Below are positions 41,245-48,128 of a stretch of 48,128 nt of DNA, piece by piece. Made by a program: the position numbers and the translations under genes. The first letter of the stretch is position 1. Each line of letters opens with the position of its first letter. The notes beneath the pieces are model-generated. The model saw only the letters and a list, made by a program, of their open reading frames with translations. It was not told where the DNA came from and ran no database searches. The stretch covers positions 1 through 48,128 of the forward strand of contig JAWKUK010000033.1 in assembly GCA_041398605.1 (NCBI GenBank), written 5' to 3'. Source of the stretch: JAWKUK01 sp041398605. GTDB taxonomy: Bacteria > Planctomycetota > UBA1135 > GCA-002686595.

Positions 41245-43449
41245 TCAGGGGTTGGTGTCGATGACGGTCGTGTCGGTCACCGTCGTCGTCGCGGTCCCCG
41301 TCGCGACGAAGCTCGCGAGGAAGCTCGCGATCTCCGCGTGCATCTCGGCCGTCGCGGCAGCCTCGAACGGATCCGGGTTGAACGGGTCCTGCTGCGTCAG
41401 GATCGAGCCGTGGAAGCCCTCGATGAAGCGCACGACGCCGGAGCCGTTCGCGGTCGCCGTGATCGGCGCGAGCCCGAGCGCGCTGATCAAGGGCTCGGTC
41501 CCGCCGAGCGGTCGCCCGGGCACCGAGTTCGGGATCGTCTGGTCGGGCAGGCCACCGCCTGGGCCGCCGCCGATGACCTCGTGGTACAGGACGGGGATCC
41601 CCGTGTTCGTGAGCGCCGCCGTGTAGTTGATCGGGTCCCCCGAGTCGACGACCGTCTGCGCCGCGAACAGGAAGCTCGAGTAGTCCGGCGTGCCGGGCAA
41701 CACGCCCGCGGCACCCAGGCCCGCTTGGAGCGTGGGACCGAATCCGACCGACTCGTCGAGCAGGTAGGGGATCCCGCCGCCGATGGCAGAGAAGACCGCC
41801 GATTCGACCTCGCTGTCGAGCGCGGCGAACGCCGTCCCGACGATGCCGCCGAGCGAGTGGCCGACGAAGTGGATGTTCGTCGTGTCGAGGGCGTCGCCGC
41901 CGACGGTGAACGTGCCGATCGTCGCGCGCAGGTTGAAGAGGTCGCTGATCGCCTGGCGGAGGTTGTCGCGCGAGTTGGCCAGGTTCGCGAGGTTCAAGAA
42001 GTGCTGACCTGAGGGGTCTGCCACCCCGTCCGGCACCGGCGCGCCCGTCGTGTTGTTCACGAGGTCGAGGCCGAAGGTGCGCTCACGCAACTGGCCGCCG
42101 ATGTAGCCCAAGAAGAGGGGGCTGAAGGTGCTCGTGGTGCTGATGCCGTGCAGCGGCAGGTCCATCGAGATGACGACGAAGCCTGCGGCCGCGAGGCGGT
42201 CCGCGACGAACAGCATGTCGCCGCGGTCGCGCGTGATGCCGTGCTGGAAGATCACGACCGGCCAGCCGCCGACGGGCACGGTCTGGCCGCTGGTGGCGTT
42301 CGGGCGCGCGATGAGCAGCGGCACGATCTCTTCGCCCGTCGCCACAGGCAACGGGTTGAAGCGAGTCAGGTTGTTGTCGGTGTCGGCCGGCGTGAACGGG
42401 TAGCGCGCGCGCCACTGGTTCAGGAGCGGGGCCGGGTCGGACACGACGCCGCTGAACGTGGTGTTCGGTGCAGCGGTCTGGTAGTACGGCAAGCGGAGCT
42501 GGCCGACGTGCAGGTCGGCGAAGCCAGGGCTGCCAGGCAGGATGGCTGCCGTGGTCGCGGAGGGCATCGGGTTCGCGCCAGCCACGGGCGTCAACCCGCT
42601 CGGGGTCGTGTCCGCGCAGCCAAAGGGCAAGAGCGCGCAGACCTCAGTGATCAGGTTGACCTCGTCGCCCTGCGCGAGGCGTCGCGCCGCCTCGAGCGCG
42701 GGCTCCGTGGACTGCGTCGTGAACGACATCGTCAGCACGATCGTGCTGCGATCGATCCCCGCGGCGTCTGCGGCGAACTCCATCGCGAGCAGGACCTGCT
42801 GCAGCGCCGCGAGCTGCGCCGTCGCGGGGTTGTTCGGGTCGAACGGCGTGTCGTCCGTCCCGATGAGGTACTCCGTGTCCTTGGACACGGCGAAGCCCGC
42901 CGCGTCCTTGACGGCGTTCGTGACGACGACCATGTACGTGTGCTTCGCCGCGAGCGTGCTCGCGAGGAGCGCCGCTTCGGGGACGATGCGGATCGCAGTC
43001 GTGCCCGGGTACTCCGTGGCCGCCTCGATCGAGTAATCGGTGCCTGCGACGAGCTCACCGACGATCCCCGTGACGGGGCCGCCGACGGGGAGCGCGGGCA
43101 AGGTCAGGGTCGACACCTCGAACATCCGCACGCTCGCGCCGGCGACGACGGTCGCCATGTCGATGTCGCGGCTGAAGCGCACGACAAACGGCGCGCTGGT
43201 GGACCAACCGTCGAGCCCGTTGAGCGCGACGAGCGGATCGGAGGTGTCCGCCGGGTCCGCGACCGGGATGTTCAGCGTGACGTCGCCCGAGCCCGAAAAC
43301 AGGAGATCGTTTGGGACCGGGATATCGCCGTCCGAGGGCGCGAACACCGCCACCGTCGGGTACCGGAGCTGGGAAGTGGGGTTGTCGTCGCTGCAGCCTG
43401 CGATCGCGAGGGACGAGGCGAGGACAAAGAGAAACTGGGAGCGCTTCAT
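41245..43449 (-). CDS. Large lipase-like lipoprotein (VolA/Pla-1 type alpha/beta hydrolase)
   Basis: ATG 43449 is chosen because a lipoprotein signal follows (MKRSQFLFVLASSLAIAGC, lipid-anchored Cys19). The 734-residue protein first has beta-rich domains like the N-terminus of bacterial virulence-factor lipases: VFAPSDGDIPVPNDLLFSG, FVVRFSRDIDMATVVAGAS, YSIEAATEYPGTTAIRIVP, KHTYMVVVTNAVKDAAGF. Then comes an alpha/beta hydrolase: WPVVIFQHGITRDRGDMLFV, ISMDLPLHGIST, the nucleophile elbow GHSLGG (Ser near residue 531) and a late GFHGS segment with a candidate catalytic His. It is probably surface-exposed and acts on lipids or esters. It ends in a Thr-rich tail (ATTTVTDTTV). It is transcribed divergently from the glutaminyl cyclase gene across an 18-19-bp repeat. 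Confidence 0.85.
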   Translation of the reverse strand: MKRSQFLFVLASSLAIAGCSDDNPTSQLRYPTVAVFAPSDGDIPVPNDLLFSGSGDVTLNIPVADPADTSDPLVALNGLDGWSTSAPFVVRFSRDIDMATVVAGASVRMFEVSTLTLPALPVGGPVTGIVGELVAGTDYSIEAATEYPGTTAIRIVPEAALLASTLAAKHTYMVVVTNAVKDAAGFAVSKDTEYLIGTDDTPFDPNNPATAQLAALQQVLLAMEFAADAAGIDRSTIVLTMSFTTQSTEPALEAARRLAQGDEVNLITEVCALLPFGCADTTPSGLTPVAGANPMPSATTAAILPGSPGFADLHVGQLRLPYYQTAAPNTTFSGVVSDPAPLLNQWRARYPFTPADTDNNLTRFNPLPVATGEEIVPLLIARPNATSGQTVPVGGWPVVIFQHGITRDRGDMLFVADRLAAAGFVVISMDLPLHGISTTSTFSPLFLGYIGGQLRERTFGLDLVNNTTGAPVPDGVADPSGQHFLNLANLANSRDNLRQAISDLFNLRATIGTFTVGGDALDTTNIHFVGHSLGGIVGTAFAALDSEVESAVFSAIGGGIPYLLDESVGFGPTLQAGLGAAGVLPGTPDYSSFLFAAQTVVDSGDPINYTAALTNTGIPVLYHEVIGGGPGGGLPDQTIPNSVPGRPLGGTEPLISALGLAPITATANGSGVVRFIEGFHGSILTQQDPFNPDPFEAAATAEMHAEIASFLASFVATGTATTTVTDTTVIDTNP

Positions 43450-43560
43450 CGGGATGTTGCTGGAGGCGGGGACCCTGGGGCACGCGGGCCTGCTACGAGT
43501 GTACGGAATGACGCGGGGATCCTCAGGGCCCGTGTGCTTGGCCAAGGGCAGAGCCCTGGC

Positions 43561-43615
43561 TATGGGGCAGAGCACGGCCATGGGGCAGAGCCATGGCCAT
43601 GGGGCAGAGTCATGG
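43561..43615 (+). repeat. 18-19-bp tandem repeat between divergent lipoprotein genes
   Basis: Three units beginning YATGGGGCAGAG lie in the 232-base spacer between the lipase-like gene (leftward) and the glutaminyl cyclase gene (rightward); a diverged unit precedes them. Unlike the in-gene repeats, this one could alter promoter spacing. Confidence 0.85.
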
Positions 43616-43681
43616 TAGGGTGCGCTGGTCGGCGGCGCGCGCGTCGCACGCCAACCCGGATCCGCCACGAGGTCGTCCTCC

Positions 43682-44572
43682 ATGCCCGTCGTTCGCCCCT
43701 TCCATGCCTCTCTCGTGACGCTCGCCCTCGCGCTCGCATGCAGCCAAGCGGGGCCGGCCCCCGCGACCCCTGCCAAGTCCAGCGCGGGAACCACGGCTAC
43801 GACGTCGGAGCCCGGGCTCCCGGCGACCGGGGCCCAGGGCCCGCTCCCTGCACCGGGCACGGACGCCCCGGCCAGCGCCCCGGTCAAGGGCTACGACGTC
43901 GTTCGTCGCTTGCCCCACGACCCCAAGGCATACACCCAGGGGCTGTTCATCCAGGACGGAGAGCTCTTCGAGAGCACCGGCCGGCACGGCACCTCCAGCG
44001 TGCGCATCGTCGACCTCGAGACGGGGACGGTGAAGCGAAAGACCGACCTCGGCTCGGAGTTCTTCGGCGAAGGGAGCGCGCCGTACAAGGGCCTCCTGGT
44101 GATGCTCACGTGGCAAGAGAACACGGCGCTCGTCTTTGATCGGCAGCGGCTCAAGGAGCAGTACCGCTACACCTATGAGGGCGAAGGCTGGGGCCTCACC
44201 TTCGACGGAGAGCACTTCTGGATGAGCGACGGAACGCCGGAGCTGCGCGTCCTCGACCCGAACGGCTTCAAGGAGCTGCGCCGGGTGACCGTCACCGACG
44301 GAGGCCAGAAGGTCTTCAAGCTCAACGAGCTCGAGTGGATCGAGGGGGAGCTCTGGGCGAACGTCTGGCAGACCGACCGGATCGCGCGCATCGACCCCGC
44401 GACGGGCAAGGTGAAGTCGTGGCTCGACCTCACCGGCATCCTCGGGTCACACCGCGTCGCGGATCCGACGGACGAGGTCTTGAACGGCATCGCCTGGGAC
44501 AGCGCCCAGAAGAAGGTCTACGTCACGGGCAAGCATTGGCCGTGGCTGTTCGAGATCAAAGCGCGCGACTGA
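43682..44572 (+). CDS. Glutaminyl-peptide cyclotransferase (beta-propeller type), lipoprotein
   Basis: ATG 43682 is followed by a lipoprotein signal (HASLVTLALALAC, Cys20) and a Thr/Pro/Ala-rich linker to about residue 65. The rest matches the five-bladed propeller glutaminyl cyclase of plants and bacteria: VVRRLPHDPKAYTQGLFIQD, GELFESTGRHGTSSVRIVDL, FFGEGSAPYKGLLVMLTWQE, TYEGEGWGLTFDGEHFWMSD, GTPELRVLDP, LNELEWIEGELWANVWQTDR, IARIDPATGKVKSWLDLTGI and LNGIAWDSAQKKVYVTGKHW. These include the conserved 'TQGL', 'E-G-W-G' and 'LN-E-L-E' segments of the family. The enzyme turns N-terminal Gln of exported proteins into pyroglutamate, protecting them from aminopeptidases. At 296 residues its length is usual. 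It acts outside the cytoplasm. Confidence 0.92.
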   Translation: MPVVRPFHASLVTLALALACSQAGPAPATPAKSSAGTTATTSEPGLPATGAQGPLPAPGTDAPASAPVKGYDVVRRLPHDPKAYTQGLFIQDGELFESTGRHGTSSVRIVDLETGTVKRKTDLGSEFFGEGSAPYKGLLVMLTWQENTALVFDRQRLKEQYRYTYEGEGWGLTFDGEHFWMSDGTPELRVLDPNGFKELRRVTVTDGGQKVFKLNELEWIEGELWANVWQTDRIARIDPATGKVKSWLDLTGILGSHRVADPTDEVLNGIAWDSAQKKVYVTGKHWPWLFEIKARD

Positions 44573-44644
44573 GGCGCCGCCCGGGGCCGCGCCGGAGGCC
44601 TCCGCGGGCCGAATCCATCCGAGCCCCCCCGATCGGCTGGCCCC

Positions 44645-45649
44645 TCAGTTGACGAGCGAGCGGCCCCCGTGGGCAGCGAACCACGAGGCCACCTGTTCGT
44701 CTACCTCGCGCGCGTGTCGGACGAGGGTCTCGTCTCCGTCCTCGACGACAAAGAGCTCCGGCGCGCGGTCGGCGGCGGTGAGCGCGTCCGTCAAGGTCCG
44801 CGCGCGCGCGAGCGGTGCGCGCCGGTCGCGGTCGCCGTGGACGACGAGCAGGGGCTCGTCCAGGCCGTCGAGGTCGGGCACGCCCGCGATCCCCGTCGGC
44901 GTCGGCTGCGCAGCGAGCGGCGCGCCGACGATGGCTGCTGCGCGCACCACGCTTGACGCCGCGAGCGTGCGGACGACGCGCTCCGCTCCGTGGCCCTGGC
45001 CGAGCAGGTAGATCCGCTCGGGATCGGCGTATCCGAGCTCCTTCACGAGCGGGAGCAGCGCCAGCACGTCGGCGGGGGCGCCCCGCTCGTCAGAGCCCTG
45101 GGACATGCGGTGCCCACGATAGAGGGAGGCGATCGCCACGTACCCTTCACGAGACCAGCCTTCGAGCTCGACGAGCAGCGCGTCGAGCGACATCGCGTCC
45201 CCGCCAAGCCCGTCCCGGCACAGAATCACGACGGGCATCCTGCGCCCGCTCACGAGCTCGGGCCGCACCAGCGCGGCGCCGACGCGCAGGCCGCCGCTGG
45301 CATAGGTGAGGAGGTCGGCGCGCGCGCCGAGCTCCTGCCGCGCGCGCTCCCAGCGCTGTTCGTCCAACCGCGCACGGACGCCTGGAGCCGCGTCCGTCCA
45401 CGCGCCCTGGATGCCTGTGCCAATGACCGCCAGGATCAGGCCGTCCTCTGCAGGCATCCGGAGGTCCTGGACGGGCCGGGGGACCTGGCCCCCGTCGTAG
45501 GTCTGGCCATTGCGCGCGACGCAGCTGGCGAGGGCCAGGAGCGACAGGACGGCCGCAAAGCGAGCCAGGGACCAGGGGCCAGAGTCCGAGGGGCCGGAGT
45601 CCGAGGGTGCGGTCCCGTCGGCGGCGGAGAAGCGTGCGCGCATCGTCAT
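44645..45649 (-). CDS. Alpha/beta-hydrolase-fold lipoprotein lacking the nucleophilic Ser
   Basis: The 334-residue protein starts at ATG 45649. A DSGP repeat precedes a lipoprotein signal (FAAVLSLLALASC, Cys43). The fold follows dienelactone-hydrolase/prolyl-oligopeptidase-like proteins: MPVVILCRDGLGGDAMSLDA, EGYVAIASLYRGHRMSQGSD, LALLPLVKELGYADPERIYL, LGQGHGAERVV, EPLLVVHGDRDRRAPLARA and FVVEDGDETLVRHAREVDEQ. The nucleophile elbow should read G-x-S-x-G but here is G-Q-G-H-G (residues 217-221), with Gly219 where Ser belongs. The Asp (HGDRD) and a His (VRHA) are kept. It is therefore likely a pseudoenzyme or uses different chemistry; a sequence error changing Ser to Gly is possible. It is divergent from the HtrA-type gene. 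Confidence 0.75.
   Translation of the reverse strand: MTMRARFSAADGTAPSDSGPSDSGPWSLARFAAVLSLLALASCVARNGQTYDGGQVPRPVQDLRMPAEDGLILAVIGTGIQGAWTDAAPGVRARLDEQRWERARQELGARADLLTYASGGLRVGAALVRPELVSGRRMPVVILCRDGLGGDAMSLDALLVELEGWSREGYVAIASLYRGHRMSQGSDERGAPADVLALLPLVKELGYADPERIYLLGQGHGAERVVRTLAASSVVRAAAIVGAPLAAQPTPTGIAGVPDLDGLDEPLLVVHGDRDRRAPLARARTLTDALTAADRAPELFVVEDGDETLVRHAREVDEQVASWFAAHGGRSLVN
45576..45605 (+). repeat. 15-bp in-frame duplication in the hydrolase-like gene
   Basis: Two units of GGGCCRGAGTCCGAG encode repeated SDSGP at the N-terminus of the minus-strand hydrolase-like lipoprotein. One base differs between units. Confidence 0.8.
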
Positions 45650-45778
45650 GGGGGGGAGTGGCGCCCAACGCTACCAGGCTCCTGGTCCCGCTGGGTGTTC
45701 GGGCTGCCTCGCGTATGCTTCTGGTATCGGCCTGGGACGGGCTCGAACGTGATGGGGTAATGTGCCACGAGCTCCCCG

Positions 45779-46930
45779 ATGAACAAGCTCACTCGCACCC
45801 CTCGCGCTCGCGTGTGGTCGCCGCGCGCGGACCCGGTCGCAGGCGTGGGGGCGGCCGTGCGAGGCGCCGCGGCCGCGACGCGCCGTCCGTTCATAGCCTG
45901 CGCGTTGGGCGCGGCTGGGCTCCTCGTGGCTGCGGCGCCCGCGCTCGTGCGCGCGATCGCGCCGGGACCGGGCGACCTCGACCTCGCGCGCGCGGTCTCA
46001 CGGACCTACCAGGACGTCAGCGCCCTCGTCGCGCCAGGTGTCGTGAGCATCGCGACCTTCGAGACGCGCGGTGGCCTCCCGCTGCCGCGGAGCCAGGGCT
46101 CCGGGGTGGTCTTTCGCGCGGACGGCGTGATCGTCACGAACGCGCACGTGGTCGCCGGCGCTGACGTGCTCGAGGTGACGTTTGTCGACGGGACGTCAGT
46201 GAGGGCCGAGGTCATCGGCACCGACGAAGAGTCCGACCTCGCCGTGCTGCGTGTGCCCCTGCAGGGGCTCCTGGCGCTCACGTTCCGCGCCGAGCCTGCG
46301 CCCCGCGTCGGCGAGGCGGTGCTCGCGGTCGGCAACCCGCTCGGGCTTGGCCACACCGTCACGGCGGGAATCGTCAGCGGCCTCGGTCGCGCGCTCGGGA
46401 TCGCGACGTACGAGGACTTCCTCCAGACGGATGCCTCGATCCATCCGGGCAACAGCGGCGGGCCGCTGGTCGACCTCGAGGGGCGCGTGGTTGGGATCAA
46501 CACCGCGGTCTCGGACCGAGCGCGGGGCGGGCAAGGCCTCGGCTTCGCGATCCCCGCGCGCATGGTGCAGGCGATTGCTGCCGAGCTCGAAGCGCACGGG
46601 TCAGTGACGCGCGGATACCTCGGCGTGCAGCTCGCGATGGTCGACGCAAAGGGCAGCGTGCCGCGCATCGGGCCCGGCGAGCATGTCGGTGTTGAGAGCG
46701 TCTACCGCGGGAGCCCCGCCGAGTTGGCGGGGATGCGCGCGGGCGACATCATCCTCGCGTTTGGCGGCGTCGACGTGCGCTCCGTCAGCGACTTGCTCGG
46801 CATCGTCGCGCGCGCCAAGCCGAACGCGGTGATCGAAGTCCGCTTCCGGCGCAGCGGTGAAGAGCGCTCGCTGCCGGTCGTGCTCGGTGTGCGCCCGCCG
46901 CGCGTGGCGGAACGAGCGCCGGCGCGTTGA
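45779..46930 (+). CDS. HtrA/DegS-type serine protease with one PDZ domain
   Basis: ATG 45779 gives 383 residues. A long basic N-region leads to one membrane anchor (FIACALGAAGLLVAAAPALV, ~38-57). The trypsin-like domain carries the complete triad: His123 in GVIVTNAHVVAGAD, Asp153 in DEESDLAVLRV and Ser226 in SIHPGNSGGPLVDLEGRVVG. The usual AVGNPLGLGHTVTAGIVSGL and GLGFAIPARMV segments are present. A single C-terminal PDZ domain (about 275-370: RGYLGVQLAMVD, GSPAELAGMRAGDIILAFGG, VDVRSVSDLLGIVARAKPN) follows. One anchor plus one PDZ is DegS-like, suggesting a role in envelope stress sensing or regulated proteolysis. A hairpin 4 bases after the stop is a likely terminator. It is convergent with the anchored hypothetical gene. 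Confidence 0.93.
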   Translation: MNKLTRTPRARVWSPRADPVAGVGAAVRGAAAATRRPFIACALGAAGLLVAAAPALVRAIAPGPGDLDLARAVSRTYQDVSALVAPGVVSIATFETRGGLPLPRSQGSGVVFRADGVIVTNAHVVAGADVLEVTFVDGTSVRAEVIGTDEESDLAVLRVPLQGLLALTFRAEPAPRVGEAVLAVGNPLGLGHTVTAGIVSGLGRALGIATYEDFLQTDASIHPGNSGGPLVDLEGRVVGINTAVSDRARGGQGLGFAIPARMVQAIAAELEAHGSVTRGYLGVQLAMVDAKGSVPRIGPGEHVGVESVYRGSPAELAGMRAGDIILAFGGVDVRSVSDLLGIVARAKPNAVIEVRFRRSGEERSLPVVLGVRPPRVAERAPAR

Positions 46931-46933
46931 ACT

Positions 46934-46955
46934 GCTCCAATCGGGCGATTGGAGC
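46934..46955 (+). terminator. Hairpin after the HtrA-type gene
   Basis: A 9-bp perfect stem (GCTCCAATC / GATTGGAGC) with loop GGGC begins 4 bases after the stop. No strong T-run follows. It lies between convergent genes. Confidence 0.6.
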
Positions 46956-47007
46956 TTCAACTCGGGCATTGAGCCCCACTTGCACCGCCGCCTTCATTGG
47001 CTGCGTG

Positions 47008-47025
47008 GCGCCTCGCTCGAGGCGC
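47008..47025. terminator. Second hairpin between convergent genes
   Basis: A GC-rich inverted repeat (GCGCCTCG / CGAGGCGC) with 7 paired bases and a 4-base loop in practice. It could terminate the leftward hypothetical gene (stop at 47059). No T-run, so confidence is limited. Confidence 0.4.
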
Positions 47026-47058
47026 GCATTGCACGGCTCGCGGCGGATCAGGTGTCGT

Positions 47059-47787
47059 TCACTGTGCAGCGAGAGTCACGCGTTGCCCGTGTTGCGGGTC
47101 GCTCACCAGCGCCTCGACTCCGCGCCAACGCACGAGCAGCTTCAAGCCCGAGCGGCGCGGGACCAAGACACACCCGTCGGAGTCGATGGGCATGACGAGG
47201 CTGTCCTCGCTGAGCGCGTTGTTGCCGCGTGAAAGGGGCCAGCGCACCTCGAACGCGTCGCGCGGCACGCGCGCGCCCGCGGCGTCGCGGACATCGAGCG
47301 CGATGCGCTCGAAGCGGCCAGTGAGCTGCAGAGGTGACTCGCTCAACTTGGGGGCGCCCGCCTCGACCGGGACCCACGCGACGAGCTCGAGGTCCCCGTT
47401 GCTGAGGCCTATCGCCAAGCCCAACGCGCGCTGATCGGCTTGGAACGTGACCTCTGCGCCGCCCTCGGGGAGCGCGCGCCACGGGAGCGACGTGAGCCGC
47501 CCCGACCCGCCCGACACCGTGACAAGCCGCAGGCTCGGGTGGCGCAGGATGGCGGGGTCGTCCGCGGTGAGGGCCAGCGGCCGTAGGCCGTCGCTCGGCG
47601 CCACCTGGGGCCCGGAGGGGCGCTGCTCACCAACGCTGGCAGGATCCAGCGGTCGGTCGGCGGCGTTCGCGAGGCGCACATGTGGCGGCGCCGGCGGCGC
47701 CGCCGCGACGCTCGCTGGCCGCCAGAAGAGCCACCAGGCGAGGCCGGCGACCAGTGCGATGAGACATAGGTCTGTGATCCGCGACAT
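47059..47787 (-). CDS. Membrane-anchored protein of unknown function
   Basis: The 242-residue protein starts at ATG 47787. A single hydrophobic segment (LCLIALVAGLAWWLFW, ~7-22) is an uncleaved anchor or signal. A Pro/Ala-rich stretch follows, then two beta-rich regions of about 75 residues each: LRLVTVSGGSGRLTSLPWRA, GAEVTFQADQRALGLAIGLS, NGDLELVAWVPVEAG, and then LTGRFERIALDVRDAAGARV, MPIDSDGCVLVPRRSGLKLL. The second half reads like a carboxypeptidase-regulatory-like or immunoglobulin-like sandwich, and the anchor-plus-sandwich plan recalls the frame-broken protein at 2421-4276. I do not recognise the family. It is transcribed away from the promoter and leader at the right end of the window. 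Confidence 0.7.
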   Translation of the reverse strand: MSRITDLCLIALVAGLAWWLFWRPASVAAAPPAPPHVRLANAADRPLDPASVGEQRPSGPQVAPSDGLRPLALTADDPAILRHPSLRLVTVSGGSGRLTSLPWRALPEGGAEVTFQADQRALGLAIGLSNGDLELVAWVPVEAGAPKLSESPLQLTGRFERIALDVRDAAGARVPRDAFEVRWPLSRGNNALSEDSLVMPIDSDGCVLVPRRSGLKLLVRWRGVEALVSDPQHGQRVTLAAQ

Positions 47788-47913
47788 CCGGTAGCAGCGT
47801 AGGCCCGCTCAAGCCCAACCTTGCGCACTTCGTCGAGGAAATGTGGCGCACCTAACTCCTTGCACCGCAGGGACTTCTGTCCGCTGTGCGCCGAAACGTG
47901 ACAGAAACCTCGG

Positions 47914-47948
47914 CAGGGTGTTGACCCTGGCCCGGCGAAACGTATCTT
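47914..47948 (+). promoter_or_regulatory. Strong promoter, probably of an rRNA operon
   Basis: A -35 hexamer TTGACC (47921-47926), 16-base spacer and -10 TATCTT (47943-47948) read rightward. A palindrome CAGGGT-GTTG-ACCCTG (47914-47929) spans the -35 box and may be an operator. A more distant inverted pair TTCTGTC (47875-47881) / GACAGAA (47900-47906) lies just upstream. No ORF follows before the window ends. Confidence 0.6.
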
Positions 47949-48088
47949 TCCTCCTCCCGACGCGAAAGCGACAGCGACGCGACGGGCCGCACAACGCGAC
48001 GCTCGCCGGCCCAGCCGGCACGCTCTGAGGCCCTTTCAGGACGACTTTGGTCGACCCGGAACGAGCTCCTCGGGGCGACTCGCAGCGG

Positions 48089-48128
48089 TGATCTTTGAAA
48101 ACAAGGGTGGCTCTTGAATTAAGGGCGA
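48089..48128 (+). promoter_or_regulatory. rRNA-operon leader (boxA-like antitermination/processing element)
   Basis: The sequence TGATCTTTGAAAACA at 48089-48103 resembles the boxA-type element (TGxTCTTTGAAAA) that precedes 16S rRNA in many bacteria. The next 25 bases are unusually A/T-rich for this window. The 16S start itself (AGAGTTTGATC-like) is not reached, so the rRNA genes are inferred to lie to the right. Confidence 0.55.

Noticed and set aside
1..48128. CRISPR array, tRNA genes, integrase or attachment sites
   Set aside because: The tandem repeats have no spacers, and I saw no tRNA cloverleaf or integrase motif. tRNA detection by eye is unreliable, so a covariance-model scan would be needed to exclude one.

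Overview
The window is high-G+C bacterial DNA, most likely from an uncultured or little-studied Planctomycetota lineage. The basis is family content and not a marker gene: a Hanks-type kinase with a long C-terminal TPR-like region, large secreted FG-GAP beta-propellers, Cys-rich calcium-type repeats, many small lipoproteins, and a recurring C-terminal module ending in (F/W)Q-x-W-(Y/H)-R-D on secreted proteins. No 16S sequence lies inside the window, although its last ~200 bases look like the promoter and leader of an rRNA operon reading off the right edge.

Layout. 1-2177: the 3' end of a protein with a putative collagen-binding C-terminal domain, overlapped by a secreted FG-GAP protein. 2421-7200 (minus): two adjacent genes, a carboxypeptidase-regulatory-like protein and a HEAT-like repeat protein, both readable only by switching frame repeatedly. 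7341-13164 (minus): a signalling block of Ser/Thr kinase, histidine kinase and OmpR-type response regulator. 13715-19054: a visibly lower-G+C stretch with two secreted proteins (PQQ-type sugar dehydrogenase and an FG-GAP/Ca-repeat protein), bracketed by a 5'-truncated VOC gene and a decayed transposase fragment.

19245-31711 is an exopolysaccharide locus: pyruvyl transferase, FrhB-like iron-sulfur oxidoreductase, O-antigen-polymerase-like membrane protein, GT2, an Alg14/Alg13-like split glycosyltransferase pair, a GT4-type glycosyltransferase, a secreted LamG/beta-helix protein, a WbaP-type initiating sugar transferase with a degenerate GGDEF-like N-terminus, and a GT9 enzyme. The five genes 22190-27000 are tightly packed, with four-base or near four-base overlaps. 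A PilZ protein lies close by, which is compatible with c-di-GMP control. No flippase or Wza/Wzc export gene was seen here.

31798-47787 holds mixed envelope and housekeeping genes: histidine phosphatase, PilZ, arylsulfotransferase-like lipoprotein, P-loop ATPase, SDR, and a translationally coupled trio (G3E metallochaperone-type GTPase, Tat-exported TIM-barrel isomerase, exported thioredoxin-like protein). Further on are ribosomal protein S14, a large lipase-like lipoprotein, a glutaminyl cyclase, a hydrolase lacking its nucleophile, an HtrA-type protease and an anchored protein of unknown role. Six unrelated short tandem repeats (12-19 bp units) sit between 35.6 and 45.6 kb, three of them in frame inside genes.

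The most interesting leads are the shared uncharacterised C-terminal module, the metallochaperone/Tat-isomerase coupling, the GGDEF-like/sugar-transferase fusion, and the frame-broken gene pair, which may be sequence error and not biology.
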